From NCBI GenBank assembly GCA_002342035.1, contig DDPE01000074.1, positions 1 through 64,000 on the forward strand: a stretch of 64,000 bases of DNA, read 5' to 3'. Both the position numbers and the translations under genes were made by a program. Source of the stretch: Asticcacaulis sp. UBA2476 (GTDB lineage: Bacteria; Pseudomonadota; Alphaproteobacteria; Caulobacterales; Caulobacteraceae). The notes under the pieces are model-generated. The model saw nothing but the letters and a program-made list of their open reading frames with translations, ran no database searches and was not told the origin of the DNA. Within the stretch, counting starts at the first letter, position 1; each line of letters opens with the position of its first letter. This document shows positions 54,509-62,181 of this stretch, one piece after another.

Positions 54509-55717
54509 TCAGGCCGCGCCCTTGACCGCTTTCAGGTGGGAACCCGTTAGGCGGTCATAGGCATCGCGGTAGCGCTTGATCAGCCAGCGGTTAAACTGGA
54601 TCTGCGCGCCTTCCTGCCACGAATAGCGACCACGCGGCGCGAACTTGGAGCGCAGGCCGACCTGCACCAGTTCATCAACGTGCATGTCCTGATCGATAAT
54701 ATGCATGGCCGCGACCATGTTCATTTCCATCTTGTGCCCGAACGACGGATGCTTTGAGGCGCCGGGAGCGACCAGCACACCGGTGTCCTGCTCCATCGTC
54801 TCGGGGCCGGTCGGACGCAGGATCAGATAGATGACCATATCGCTCATCATCACCAACGATAAGGTTGGCGGGATGTTGGCAAAGGTCATGCGGTTGCGGT
54901 CGGTCTCACTCAGGTTCGGGAACACCGGCAGCAGGGCCTTTTGGGTGGCGTTAAAGCTGGCGTCGGCATGAAGCGTGCCGTTGTAGCGCAGGAACCCGGC
55001 ATCGGCCGGATCAGCCTCTGGGAACTCAGCCAGATCGGACGGCACAAAATCATGCAGCGGTCCCTGATGCAGTTTTGAAGCGTGGTAACCGTCATTGTTG
55101 TTTTCAAACATGACCTTCCAGTTCCACGGGAACACACCGGGCTTTTCCGGTTTGTCGCCGTCGGCATTGGCCAGATCATAGCCCGCGATGGCATCTGATA
55201 CGTCCGTCAGGCGCGGGGCCAGCGGGGCGGCATCAAGGTCAAAATTGACGAAGATAAAGCCGTGCCATATTTCAACCGCAAAACGGGTCAGCCCGTGGTC
55301 TTCTTTGTTGAAGTTACACGTCTTTTCCATCGCAGGTGCGCCGGTCAGCTTGCCATCCAGACCGTAGGCCCAATGGTGGTAAGGACACAGGAACATGCGC
55401 GTATTGCCGGAGCCTTCGGCCACCAGCATGGCGCGGTGCGCGCACACCGACGACATGGCGTTGACCTTGCCATCACGGCCGCGGGCCACGACGATGGGCT
55501 CACCGGCAATATTGGTGGTGAAATAGTCGCCGGGGTTTTTCACCCAGCTTTCGCGACCGGCGCACAGCCATTCGTGATAATAGAGCGCTTCTTTTTCAAA
55601 CTCATAGAAATCCGCGTCTGTGTAACATTCGGGCGGCAGGGTCTGCGCATCCGCCAGATCGGTGTCGGACGAGTCAAATGAGGCGATAAAGTCGCGGGAG
55701 GGAAGTTTCAAAGCCAT
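54509..55717 (-). CDS. Rieske ring-hydroxylating oxygenase, large subunit
   Basis: Rieske non-haem iron oxygenase alpha subunit, 402 residues. The [2Fe-2S] ligands are Cys92, His94, Cys111 and His114 (VCAHRAML ... LCPYHHWAYGLDG). The mononuclear iron site has NNNDGYHASKLHQ (His212, His217) with an Asp near the C-terminus. Members hydroxylate or demethylate aromatic or quaternary-amine substrates; substrate unknown. Neither a small subunit nor a ferredoxin/reductase partner gene is adjacent. Start 55717 has GAGG 8 bases upstream. First gene of the unit Rieske, acetamidase, AraC. Confidence 0.92.
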   Translation of the reverse strand: MALKLPSRDFIASFDSSDTDLADAQTLPPECYTDADFYEFEKEALYYHEWLCAGRESWVKNPGDYFTTNIAGEPIVVARGRDGKVNAMSSVCAHRAMLVAEGSGNTRMFLCPYHHWAYGLDGKLTGAPAMEKTCNFNKEDHGLTRFAVEIWHGFIFVNFDLDAAPLAPRLTDVSDAIAGYDLANADGDKPEKPGVFPWNWKVMFENNNDGYHASKLHQGPLHDFVPSDLAEFPEADPADAGFLRYNGTLHADASFNATQKALLPVFPNLSETDRNRMTFANIPPTLSLVMMSDMVIYLILRPTGPETMEQDTGVLVAPGASKHPSFGHKMEMNMVAAMHIIDQDMHVDELVQVGLRSKFAPRGRYSWQEGAQIQFNRWLIKRYRDAYDRLTGSHLKAVKGAA

Positions 55718-55848
55718 GCTGAACACCTCGTGTTCGGTCGTTTCGTGGCAGCGCCCCTGAGAGTCCTCGGCTCAGGCGGATGCCATCGTGAGCTAAACCT
55801 AAATCCCGCAGCCGCTTCCGGTCTTGTGTTTAGGCGCACAACAAGTTG

Positions 55849-56670
55849 TTAGCTGAAGGCGGTGGAGAGTGACAGGTCACGCCATTGGTTGAGGTCTTTT
55901 TGGATCTCGGCCATTTCTTCTTCGGCGTAGCCAACCGCATCAGCCCCCAGCAGCAGATGCAGGGGCGGGGCTTTCATACCGGCGATTTTGAGAACGGCGG
56001 CCGCGAGCTTTGCCGGATCGCCCGGTTCATGGCCGCCGTGGGCCGCTAGTGTACGCTCAGCTTCGCGGGCCTTGCCGTCATAATCGCCGATCTTTGATGT
56101 GACGATATTAAGTGAGCTGCCGGCAAAGTGGGTGCGGAATCCACCCGGCGCGAGGTTGGTGACGCCGATACCCAGTTCTTCGACCTCTTCGGCCAGAGTT
56201 CGGCCCAGGCCTTCCATGGCAAATTTGGTCGCCCCGTAAATGCCCGACCCGGCCCACGGCGCATAGCCGCTGACCGAGGTGACATTGATGATGTGGCCGG
56301 ACCGGCGGGCGCGCATATAGGGTAGTGCCGCCTGAAGTACGCTGATCGCGCCAAACACATTGACATCAAAGCAGGTGCGGATTTCCTCCAGGCTGGCTTC
56401 TTCGACCGCCCCGATCAGACCAAAACCGGCATTGTTGACCAGAACCTCAATGCCGCCGGAGGCTTTTTCGGCGGCGGCCACGGCCGCATCTATGCTGGCG
56501 CGGTCGGTGACATCGGCGATCAGGCCTAATGTGTCACCGGGCAGGGCCTCAAATGCCTTAAGATCAGCCGCATTGCGCACCGTGCCCGCCACGAAATCGC
56601 CGCGCGCAAGGGCAGCTTTAGCAATCGCCAGTCCAAAGCCTTTGCTAACGCCGGTGATGAACCATTTCAT
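55849..56670 (-). CDS. Short-chain dehydrogenase/reductase
   Basis: Classical SDR oxidoreductase of 273 residues. Cofactor motif TGVSKGFGLA, NNAGFG, active-site Ser in VTSVSGYAPW, and catalytic YGATK in SGIYGATKFAMEGL. Start 56670 (MKWFITGVSKG) has GAGG 6 bases upstream, better than ATG 56682. Position upstream of the Rieske gene on the same strand suggests oxidation of a dihydrodiol-like or alcohol intermediate, but SDR substrates cannot be read from sequence. Confidence 0.92.
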   Translation of the reverse strand: MKWFITGVSKGFGLAIAKAALARGDFVAGTVRNAADLKAFEALPGDTLGLIADVTDRASIDAAVAAAEKASGGIEVLVNNAGFGLIGAVEEASLEEIRTCFDVNVFGAISVLQAALPYMRARRSGHIINVTSVSGYAPWAGSGIYGATKFAMEGLGRTLAEEVEELGIGVTNLAPGGFRTHFAGSSLNIVTSKIGDYDGKAREAERTLAAHGGHEPGDPAKLAAAVLKIAGMKAPPLHLLLGADAVGYAEEEMAEIQKDLNQWRDLSLSTAFS

Positions 56671-57086
56671 AGTGTGCCTCATGGGAGTTGAGGACGCGTA
56701 TTGCGCCTGTGAATTCGGGCGCGATCATCTGTATGCCGCAGGTTCTGGTCTTGATGGCTTGCGTCTGAATTGTTGTTCGGCGGCGCTATCGGCTTGTGCC
56801 AAGGGGCCCGGAGACAGCACGTGCCCCGTCAAATCTTGTCCGCACGCGCACGCAAGGGTACTGGTGACGTATTGGCTATGTGGGAAAAATACATCGTTTA
56901 GCGCGCAGGCAGGGTGGCGGCGCAAGTTAGAGGGCGCAGGGGCTCAAGACGATGATCCCCTGAATGTGACAGATTTTTATCAACGATCGGCTGGATCGGA
57001 CACCTAACCTGAACGCGGCCTTCGCACCTCCCGGCGAATGCAGCATGGTAATAGAAGCTCAATTTTGACCAAGGGGATATGGCAAG
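56671..57086. other. Divergent control region, SDR and TonB receptor
   Basis: About 415 bases between two divergently transcribed genes; it must contain both promoters. I see no clear consensus boxes, operator palindrome or RNA. An in-frame open stretch across it is antisense to the SDR gene and not protein-like. Confidence 0.5.
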
Positions 57087-59498
57087 ATGAACGGCAAGCG
57101 TACACAATTAAAATTCTATCTGCTGGGGCTGACGGCCCTGAGTGGAATCATGTCGGCTCCGGCAATGGCTCAAGAAGCCGCTGCCACGGACGACACCGTG
57201 ACCGAAGTGGTCGTCACCGGTGCCCGCGATCTGGCAGGCGTCAAGCAAAAGCGCTCAACCAGCAGCGTCTTCGGCATCGACAAGCCGCTGGTCGACACGC
57301 CACGCGCCGTGACCGAAATTTCGGATAAGCTGCTGTCGCGCTATTCGATCAAGAGCGTCTATGACTTTACGGCGGTGGCCGCGGGCACCTATACCGGTTC
57401 CTACTTCGGCGTTCCGGGCAGCCTGAACATCCGTGGCACCATGGCCGACAACTATTATAACGGCTTTCAGGGCCTGTCGAACTTTGCCAACTACCCGACG
57501 CCGGTTGATGCGACCTCATCGATTGAAATCGTACGCGGCCCGACCTCTCCGGTTTATGGTGCCGGTCAGGTTGGCGGCTTCATGAACTTTATCCCGAAGA
57601 CGGGATATGGCGAAGGCACCAAGTACGTCAACGAACTGGGCGGCGATGCGTCGATCACCGTTGGCTCTTACGGTGAAAAGGTTGTCACGGGCAACCTGTC
57701 GGTGCCGGTCGACTGGAAAGGCAACAGTGCCGGTCTGCACATCTTTGCCAAGGCCGAAGATTCCGACAGCTTCTATAAGGGCATGCACCCGTCGTCCGAA
57801 GTGGCGCAGATTGCCTTTGCCAGTGACCTGGGCTCAAAATGGTCGCTGGAAACCAGCTATCAGTTCATCCATTCCGACGGCTATCTGAAAAATATCGGCT
57901 GGAACCGCGTCACGCAAGACCTGATCGATAATGGTAACTATATCTCAGGCTCACCCATCGCCAAGATCAATGACGGCTCAACGCCGTTCATCACGGCGGG
58001 TCAGTTCTTTGGCACCGCCTTTGGATCGACGCTGTTGTTTACCGCGCCCTCAATCGGCGTGACTCCGACACCGAACGATTTCACCACCCTTGATCCGGCC
58101 ACGGTCAAGCTTGTTAAGCTGTCGCCGCGCACCACCTTCATTGACGAAGGCGTTGACCTCAACGAGGCCATGACCCACACCCTCTATGCCGGTGTGTCAC
58201 GTGTGTTCGAAAGCGGCGGCAAGCTGAAGTTCGAGGGCTTCCTCAACACGCTCGATTCAGAAAACTACCAAAGCTACGGCTTCGGCAGCAAGTACATGTC
58301 GACCTTGAGTGAGCAGCGCATCACCTATACCCAGGACTTCACGACCGGCCCGCTGGAGTGGAAGACGGTATCCGGTGTCAGCCATCGCTTCACCCATGCC
58401 CATGTTCAGGGCAGCCTGAATGACTTTGTTATCTCCGAGGATCGCCGTGACCTGAGCGTCGGGCCGACCCCTGACGACCGCTTCAATAACCCGTTTGCGG
58501 CGGGCTATAGCTGGGCCACCGACGTGACCAGCAAGATCCACAACTACGGCGTCTTCATGCTGGGCGATGCGACCTGGGGGCCGGTCAGCCTGACCATCGG
58601 CGGTCGCTCGGACAAGTATGAGGTTGAGGCGCGCAACATTGGTCGTGAAACCGCAGGCGTACATGTCACCCGCGCTGACGACGATACGGCTTACAGCTAT
58701 AACGCGTCGCTGGCCTATAAGTTCGACTGGGCGACCTTCTACACCACCTATGCCCGCGCCAAGTCGCTGCAGGTCGATCAGGGCGGTGGTCTGGCCCCCA
58801 GCCTGATCCTCAACGGCGCTTATCTCGGCAATTCGCGTCTGCGTGAAGCCGGGGTCAAGACCTCGCAGTTCGGCGGACGTTTGTTTGCCGCTCTGGCCGT
58901 CTATGATCAGGATCGTTCTTACCTGAGCCAGCCACCGTCGGGTGTGCAGACCGTCAGCGCCCTGCGCACCCAAGGGATCGAAGCGGAACTGCGCTACCTC
59001 GTCACCGAAAGCTTTGGCATGACGGCGACCTTTACCAAGCAAAAGACCAAGATGCAGCCGACCGCCGGTGCTGGTTTCTTCGTCACCGTGCCGTCCTGTC
59101 TGGCCGGCATTGAATGTACCGAAGGCTACGGCGGTTATGCCTTCTCCAATGCCAACTACTTCCCCGGTATGCAGGACGGCTATTACCTGCACGCCACGCC
59201 GGAAACCAGCGGATCACTGTTTGCCACCTATGATAAGCGCGGCAAATGGGGTGTCACCGGCGGCGTGACCTATGCGTCGGAAACCGGCGGCTTCCTGCCG
59301 GGCTCGATCGTCCTGCCGGAATATATGGTGGCTCGTGCCGGGGCCTATTACATCCACGGACCGTACCGGTTTGATTTCAACGTCGATAACCTGTTCGATG
59401 AGGAATATTTCCTGGCCAACAGCGATACCGACGCCAATGCCAACGTCCTGCCCGGTATCGGTCGGACGATGCGCTTAAAGCTCAGCCGGACGTTCTAA
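57087..59498 (+). CDS. TonB-dependent receptor (siderophore-type size)
   Basis: Outer-membrane receptor of 803 residues. Signal peptide ends at AMAQ (cleavage about residue 28); TonB box TEVVVTGARD (39-48). The plug shows DTPRAVTEISDKLLSRY and SSIEIVRGPTSPVYGAGQVGGFMNFIPKTG. The barrel ends in MRLKLSRTF with C-terminal Phe. Size and plug motifs resemble siderophore or small-molecule receptors rather than the large sugar type at 20468. It sits between the oxygenase unit and a carboxylesterase, so the cargo may be an aromatic ester or iron chelate; undetermined. Confidence 0.92.
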   Translation: MNGKRTQLKFYLLGLTALSGIMSAPAMAQEAAATDDTVTEVVVTGARDLAGVKQKRSTSSVFGIDKPLVDTPRAVTEISDKLLSRYSIKSVYDFTAVAAGTYTGSYFGVPGSLNIRGTMADNYYNGFQGLSNFANYPTPVDATSSIEIVRGPTSPVYGAGQVGGFMNFIPKTGYGEGTKYVNELGGDASITVGSYGEKVVTGNLSVPVDWKGNSAGLHIFAKAEDSDSFYKGMHPSSEVAQIAFASDLGSKWSLETSYQFIHSDGYLKNIGWNRVTQDLIDNGNYISGSPIAKINDGSTPFITAGQFFGTAFGSTLLFTAPSIGVTPTPNDFTTLDPATVKLVKLSPRTTFIDEGVDLNEAMTHTLYAGVSRVFESGGKLKFEGFLNTLDSENYQSYGFGSKYMSTLSEQRITYTQDFTTGPLEWKTVSGVSHRFTHAHVQGSLNDFVISEDRRDLSVGPTPDDRFNNPFAAGYSWATDVTSKIHNYGVFMLGDATWGPVSLTIGGRSDKYEVEARNIGRETAGVHVTRADDDTAYSYNASLAYKFDWATFYTTYARAKSLQVDQGGGLAPSLILNGAYLGNSRLREAGVKTSQFGGRLFAALAVYDQDRSYLSQPPSGVQTVSALRTQGIEAELRYLVTESFGMTATFTKQKTKMQPTAGAGFFVTVPSCLAGIECTEGYGGYAFSNANYFPGMQDGYYLHATPETSGSLFATYDKRGKWGVTGGVTYASETGGFLPGSIVLPEYMVARAGAYYIHGPYRFDFNVDNLFDEEYFLANSDTDANANVLPGIGRTMRLKLSRTF

Positions 59499-59552
59499 AG
59501 CCGGTGAGGGCTGTTCCACCCCGAACAGCCAGTGGTGTGTTGCGTAAAGAAA

Positions 59553-59595
59553 CAGGTTCGGTTCCCTTTGGGGCCGGACCTGTTCCTGTGTTTTT
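59553..59595 (+). terminator. Terminator after second TonB receptor
   Basis: A stem of about 13 pairs including G-U pairs (59553-59565 with 59570-59582), then TTCCTGTGTTTTT. A second shorter hairpin GGCTGTTC/GAACAGCC lies just before it (59509-59530). Confidence 0.7.
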
Positions 59596-59607
59596 AAGGA
59601 GCGGAAG

Positions 59608-61116
59608 ATGCGTAAAGCGATGTTGATGTCGGCGGCCCTGATGGCCTTCGCACCTGTTGTGTGGGCGGGGCCAAAGGTTCAGATTGATGCAGGGACGATT
59701 GAGGGTGTGAGTGCGGCAGGCATCGACCGCTATCTGGGCATCCCTTACGCCGCGCCGCCGGTCGGTGAATTACGTTGGCGCGCGCCACAAACTCCGGCCC
59801 CGTGGGCATCTGTGCTTGAGGCCAGAAGCTATGGCCCTGATTGCGTGCAGATGGACATGGATAGCCCGCCGGGACCTGGGTTCGTCAATCCTGAATCCGA
59901 GGACTGTCTCTATCTTAACGTCTGGGCGCCGGAAAATGCGGCCAATAAAAAGCTGCCTGTCATGGTGTGGATCTATGGCGGGGCGTTCATCATGGGGGCG
60001 TCGTCCTACCCCAGCTATGACGGCACGGCCTTTGCCAAACAGGATGTCATCGTGGTGTCGATGAACTACCGCGTCGGCCGGTTCGGGTTCTTTGCCCATC
60101 CTGAGTTAAGTGTGCCGGGCGAAGCCGTTGGCAATTTCGGCCTGATGGACCAAATCAAGGCTCTGAAATGGGTGCAGGCCAATATCTCAGCCTTTGGCGG
60201 CGATGCCGGTAATGTCACCATATTTGGTGAGTCGGCGGGGGCGTCTTCGGTCAACTTCCTGATGGCGTCACCGGCAGCCAAGGGTCTGTTCCATAAGGCC
60301 ATCGCTCAATCCGGCGGCACCAATGCCTATGTCAAACCGCTGTCTAAGGCCCATGCCGATGCGGTCGCCTGGGGCGAAAAGGTCGGGGCGAAATCCGCCG
60401 AAGATTTGCGCAAACTGCCTGCCGCCACCGTGCTGGGCGCCCCGGTCATTGCCCCCGAAACCGTCATTGCCGACGGCCAGATCGTGTCAAAATCGACGCC
60501 GGAGGCTTATCTGGCCGGTGAGATTGCCGATATCCCTTATCTGGTCGGGGCCAATGACTATGAGGAAAGCCTGATCAAATGGCTGCCGGGGGCGGAAAAG
60601 AAATTGATCGAAAGCCTTGGGCCTAAAGGCGAGGCGGTGGTGAAGCTTTATATGGCCGACGGCACATCGCGTGAGGTCGCTGAAAAGCGGGTGTGGGGCG
60701 AATATGCCATGACCTTGCCCGCCCGCTGGCGCGCCGATCAGCGCGCGAAATCCGGTGGCAAGGTCTGGCTCTACCGCTTTTCTTATGTGCCGGAAACGCT
60801 GCGGGCGACCACGCCGGGGGCAGGCCATGAGAACGAGATCGAGATGGTCTTTGACATCCGCGATAGCCGCACCGCGCGTCATGACTGGACGGCGGCGGAC
60901 TTGAAGATGGCGTCGTCCATGAACCGCTACTGGGCCAATTTCGCCAAGACCGGTAATCCGAATGGGGATGGGCCAAATGGTGGGGGTTTAGCGCCATGGC
61001 CCGCCTATACGGTCAAATCGCGCACCCTGATGCACTTTGGTAAGGACGGCATCGCGCCGGTCAAGGATTTCGCCAAGGCCCGCCTGGATGCGCTTGAGGC
61101 GGCGACAACTAAATAA
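59608..61116 (+). CDS. Type B carboxylesterase, exported
   Basis: Alpha/beta-hydrolase carboxylesterase of 502 residues. Signal peptide of about 20 residues ends VVWAG. Oxyanion-hole motif YGGAFIMG, catalytic Ser209 in FGESAGASS, an acidic residue in VGANDYEES, and His407 in GAGHENEIEM. Expected to cleave carboxylic esters in the periplasm, with the substrate unknown. It follows the TonB receptor after a terminator and abuts the ribokinase gene tail-to-tail with no base between stops. Confidence 0.93.
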   Translation: MRKAMLMSAALMAFAPVVWAGPKVQIDAGTIEGVSAAGIDRYLGIPYAAPPVGELRWRAPQTPAPWASVLEARSYGPDCVQMDMDSPPGPGFVNPESEDCLYLNVWAPENAANKKLPVMVWIYGGAFIMGASSYPSYDGTAFAKQDVIVVSMNYRVGRFGFFAHPELSVPGEAVGNFGLMDQIKALKWVQANISAFGGDAGNVTIFGESAGASSVNFLMASPAAKGLFHKAIAQSGGTNAYVKPLSKAHADAVAWGEKVGAKSAEDLRKLPAATVLGAPVIAPETVIADGQIVSKSTPEAYLAGEIADIPYLVGANDYEESLIKWLPGAEKKLIESLGPKGEAVVKLYMADGTSREVAEKRVWGEYAMTLPARWRADQRAKSGGKVWLYRFSYVPETLRATTPGAGHENEIEMVFDIRDSRTARHDWTAADLKMASSMNRYWANFAKTGNPNGDGPNGGGLAPWPAYTVKSRTLMHFGKDGIAPVKDFAKARLDALEAATTK

Positions 61117-62058
61117 TTACACCGTCTCCGACAAAAACGCCTCGACCTCAGCGCGGGTCGGGGCGGAATTGGCTGAGGGGCGCGACACCGAAATGGCAGC
61201 GGCGGCTGAGGCAAATTCCAGCGCGTCAATAAGTGAGCGTCCCCCCGCCAGTTCGCAGGCCAGAGCGGCGTTAAACACATCACCAGCTCCAGTGGCATCC
61301 ACGGCCTCAACCCGAAACGCCGGCAGGCGGATCAATGTCCCCTCGACCAGGGCAGCACAACCATTTGCGCCCAGCGTCGCCACCACCTGACCGGCCCCGG
61401 CCTTGCTCAAGGCGTGCAGAGCGGCGTGCAGGGTGGCATCACCCAGTCCCTCTATGCCCGTCAGGCTGGACAGTTCGGTATCGTTGGGCGTGACCACATC
61501 GGCCAGCGGCATCAGTGCCAGCGCCGCTATATCGACGGGGGCGGGATTAAGTATGGTCTTCACCCCATGCGCACGGGCGATCTCCAGCGCCTTACGCACG
61601 GCCTCAAGCGGAATTTCAAGCTGCACCACCACCACATCGGCCACGGCGATCAGGTGGGCGGCGGCCTCGATCATCTCCGGCGTGACGCAGGCATTGGCAC
61701 CGGGGGCGACGGCAATCGTGTTCTGACCATCCGCGGCGACGGTGATATGGGCGGTGCCGGTCGGCATTGCAGCCACGGTTTCGACATGCAGGTCGTTGAC
61801 ACCATTGGCCTTGAGATAGGCGCGGGCCTGCTGACCGAAGGCATCGTCACCGACCGCGCCGACCATGCGAGTGTCACACCCCAGCCGCGCCATCGCCACC
61901 GCCTGATTGAGGCCCTTACCGCCGATGACGGTGGTAAAGCTCTTGCCCATCACGGTTTCATTGGCGCGCGGCAAGGCTTTGACCTCAACGATGAAATCTG
62001 CATTGATCGAACCAACAACGACGATTTTAGGCGTGGCAATTTTAGCGGGCGTAGACAT
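61117..62058 (-). CDS. rbsK: Ribokinase (PfkB family)
   Basis: Sugar kinase of 313 residues phosphorylating ribose at C5 or a related pentose. PfkB signatures: GSINADFIVEVKALPRANET at the start, GGKGLNQAVAMARLG, NPAPVD, and DATGAGDVFNAAL with the catalytic Asp. A ribokinase label is preferred over other PfkB kinases because of these motifs, but substrate is not proven. No ribose transporter or rbs genes are near. Convergent with the carboxylesterase, and followed on the same strand by the fused AraC-acetamidase gene upstream. Confidence 0.9.
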   Translation of the reverse strand: MSTPAKIATPKIVVVGSINADFIVEVKALPRANETVMGKSFTTVIGGKGLNQAVAMARLGCDTRMVGAVGDDAFGQQARAYLKANGVNDLHVETVAAMPTGTAHITVAADGQNTIAVAPGANACVTPEMIEAAAHLIAVADVVVVQLEIPLEAVRKALEIARAHGVKTILNPAPVDIAALALMPLADVVTPNDTELSSLTGIEGLGDATLHAALHALSKAGAGQVVATLGANGCAALVEGTLIRLPAFRVEAVDATGAGDVFNAALACELAGGRSLIDALEFASAAAAISVSRPSANSAPTRAEVEAFLSETV

Positions 62059-62181
62059 GACACTCTCCGGAAACGGATTTCATGATATGACAAGTCCACA
62101 AACGATGGTCTTGTCCTGGGGCGCATGACCTCTTGTTACGGGATGAGGCCCCGCGTTCGCCATGTGGCATATTACCGCGAA

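Noticed and set aside
54509..55717. Naming the Rieske gene after a specific substrate (benzoate, vanillate, carnitine)
   Set aside because: Motifs fix the family only; context does not identify a substrate.
56360..57007. 215-residue plus-strand open frame across the SDR control region
   Set aside because: Half of it is antisense to the SDR gene and it has no motif or ribosome site.
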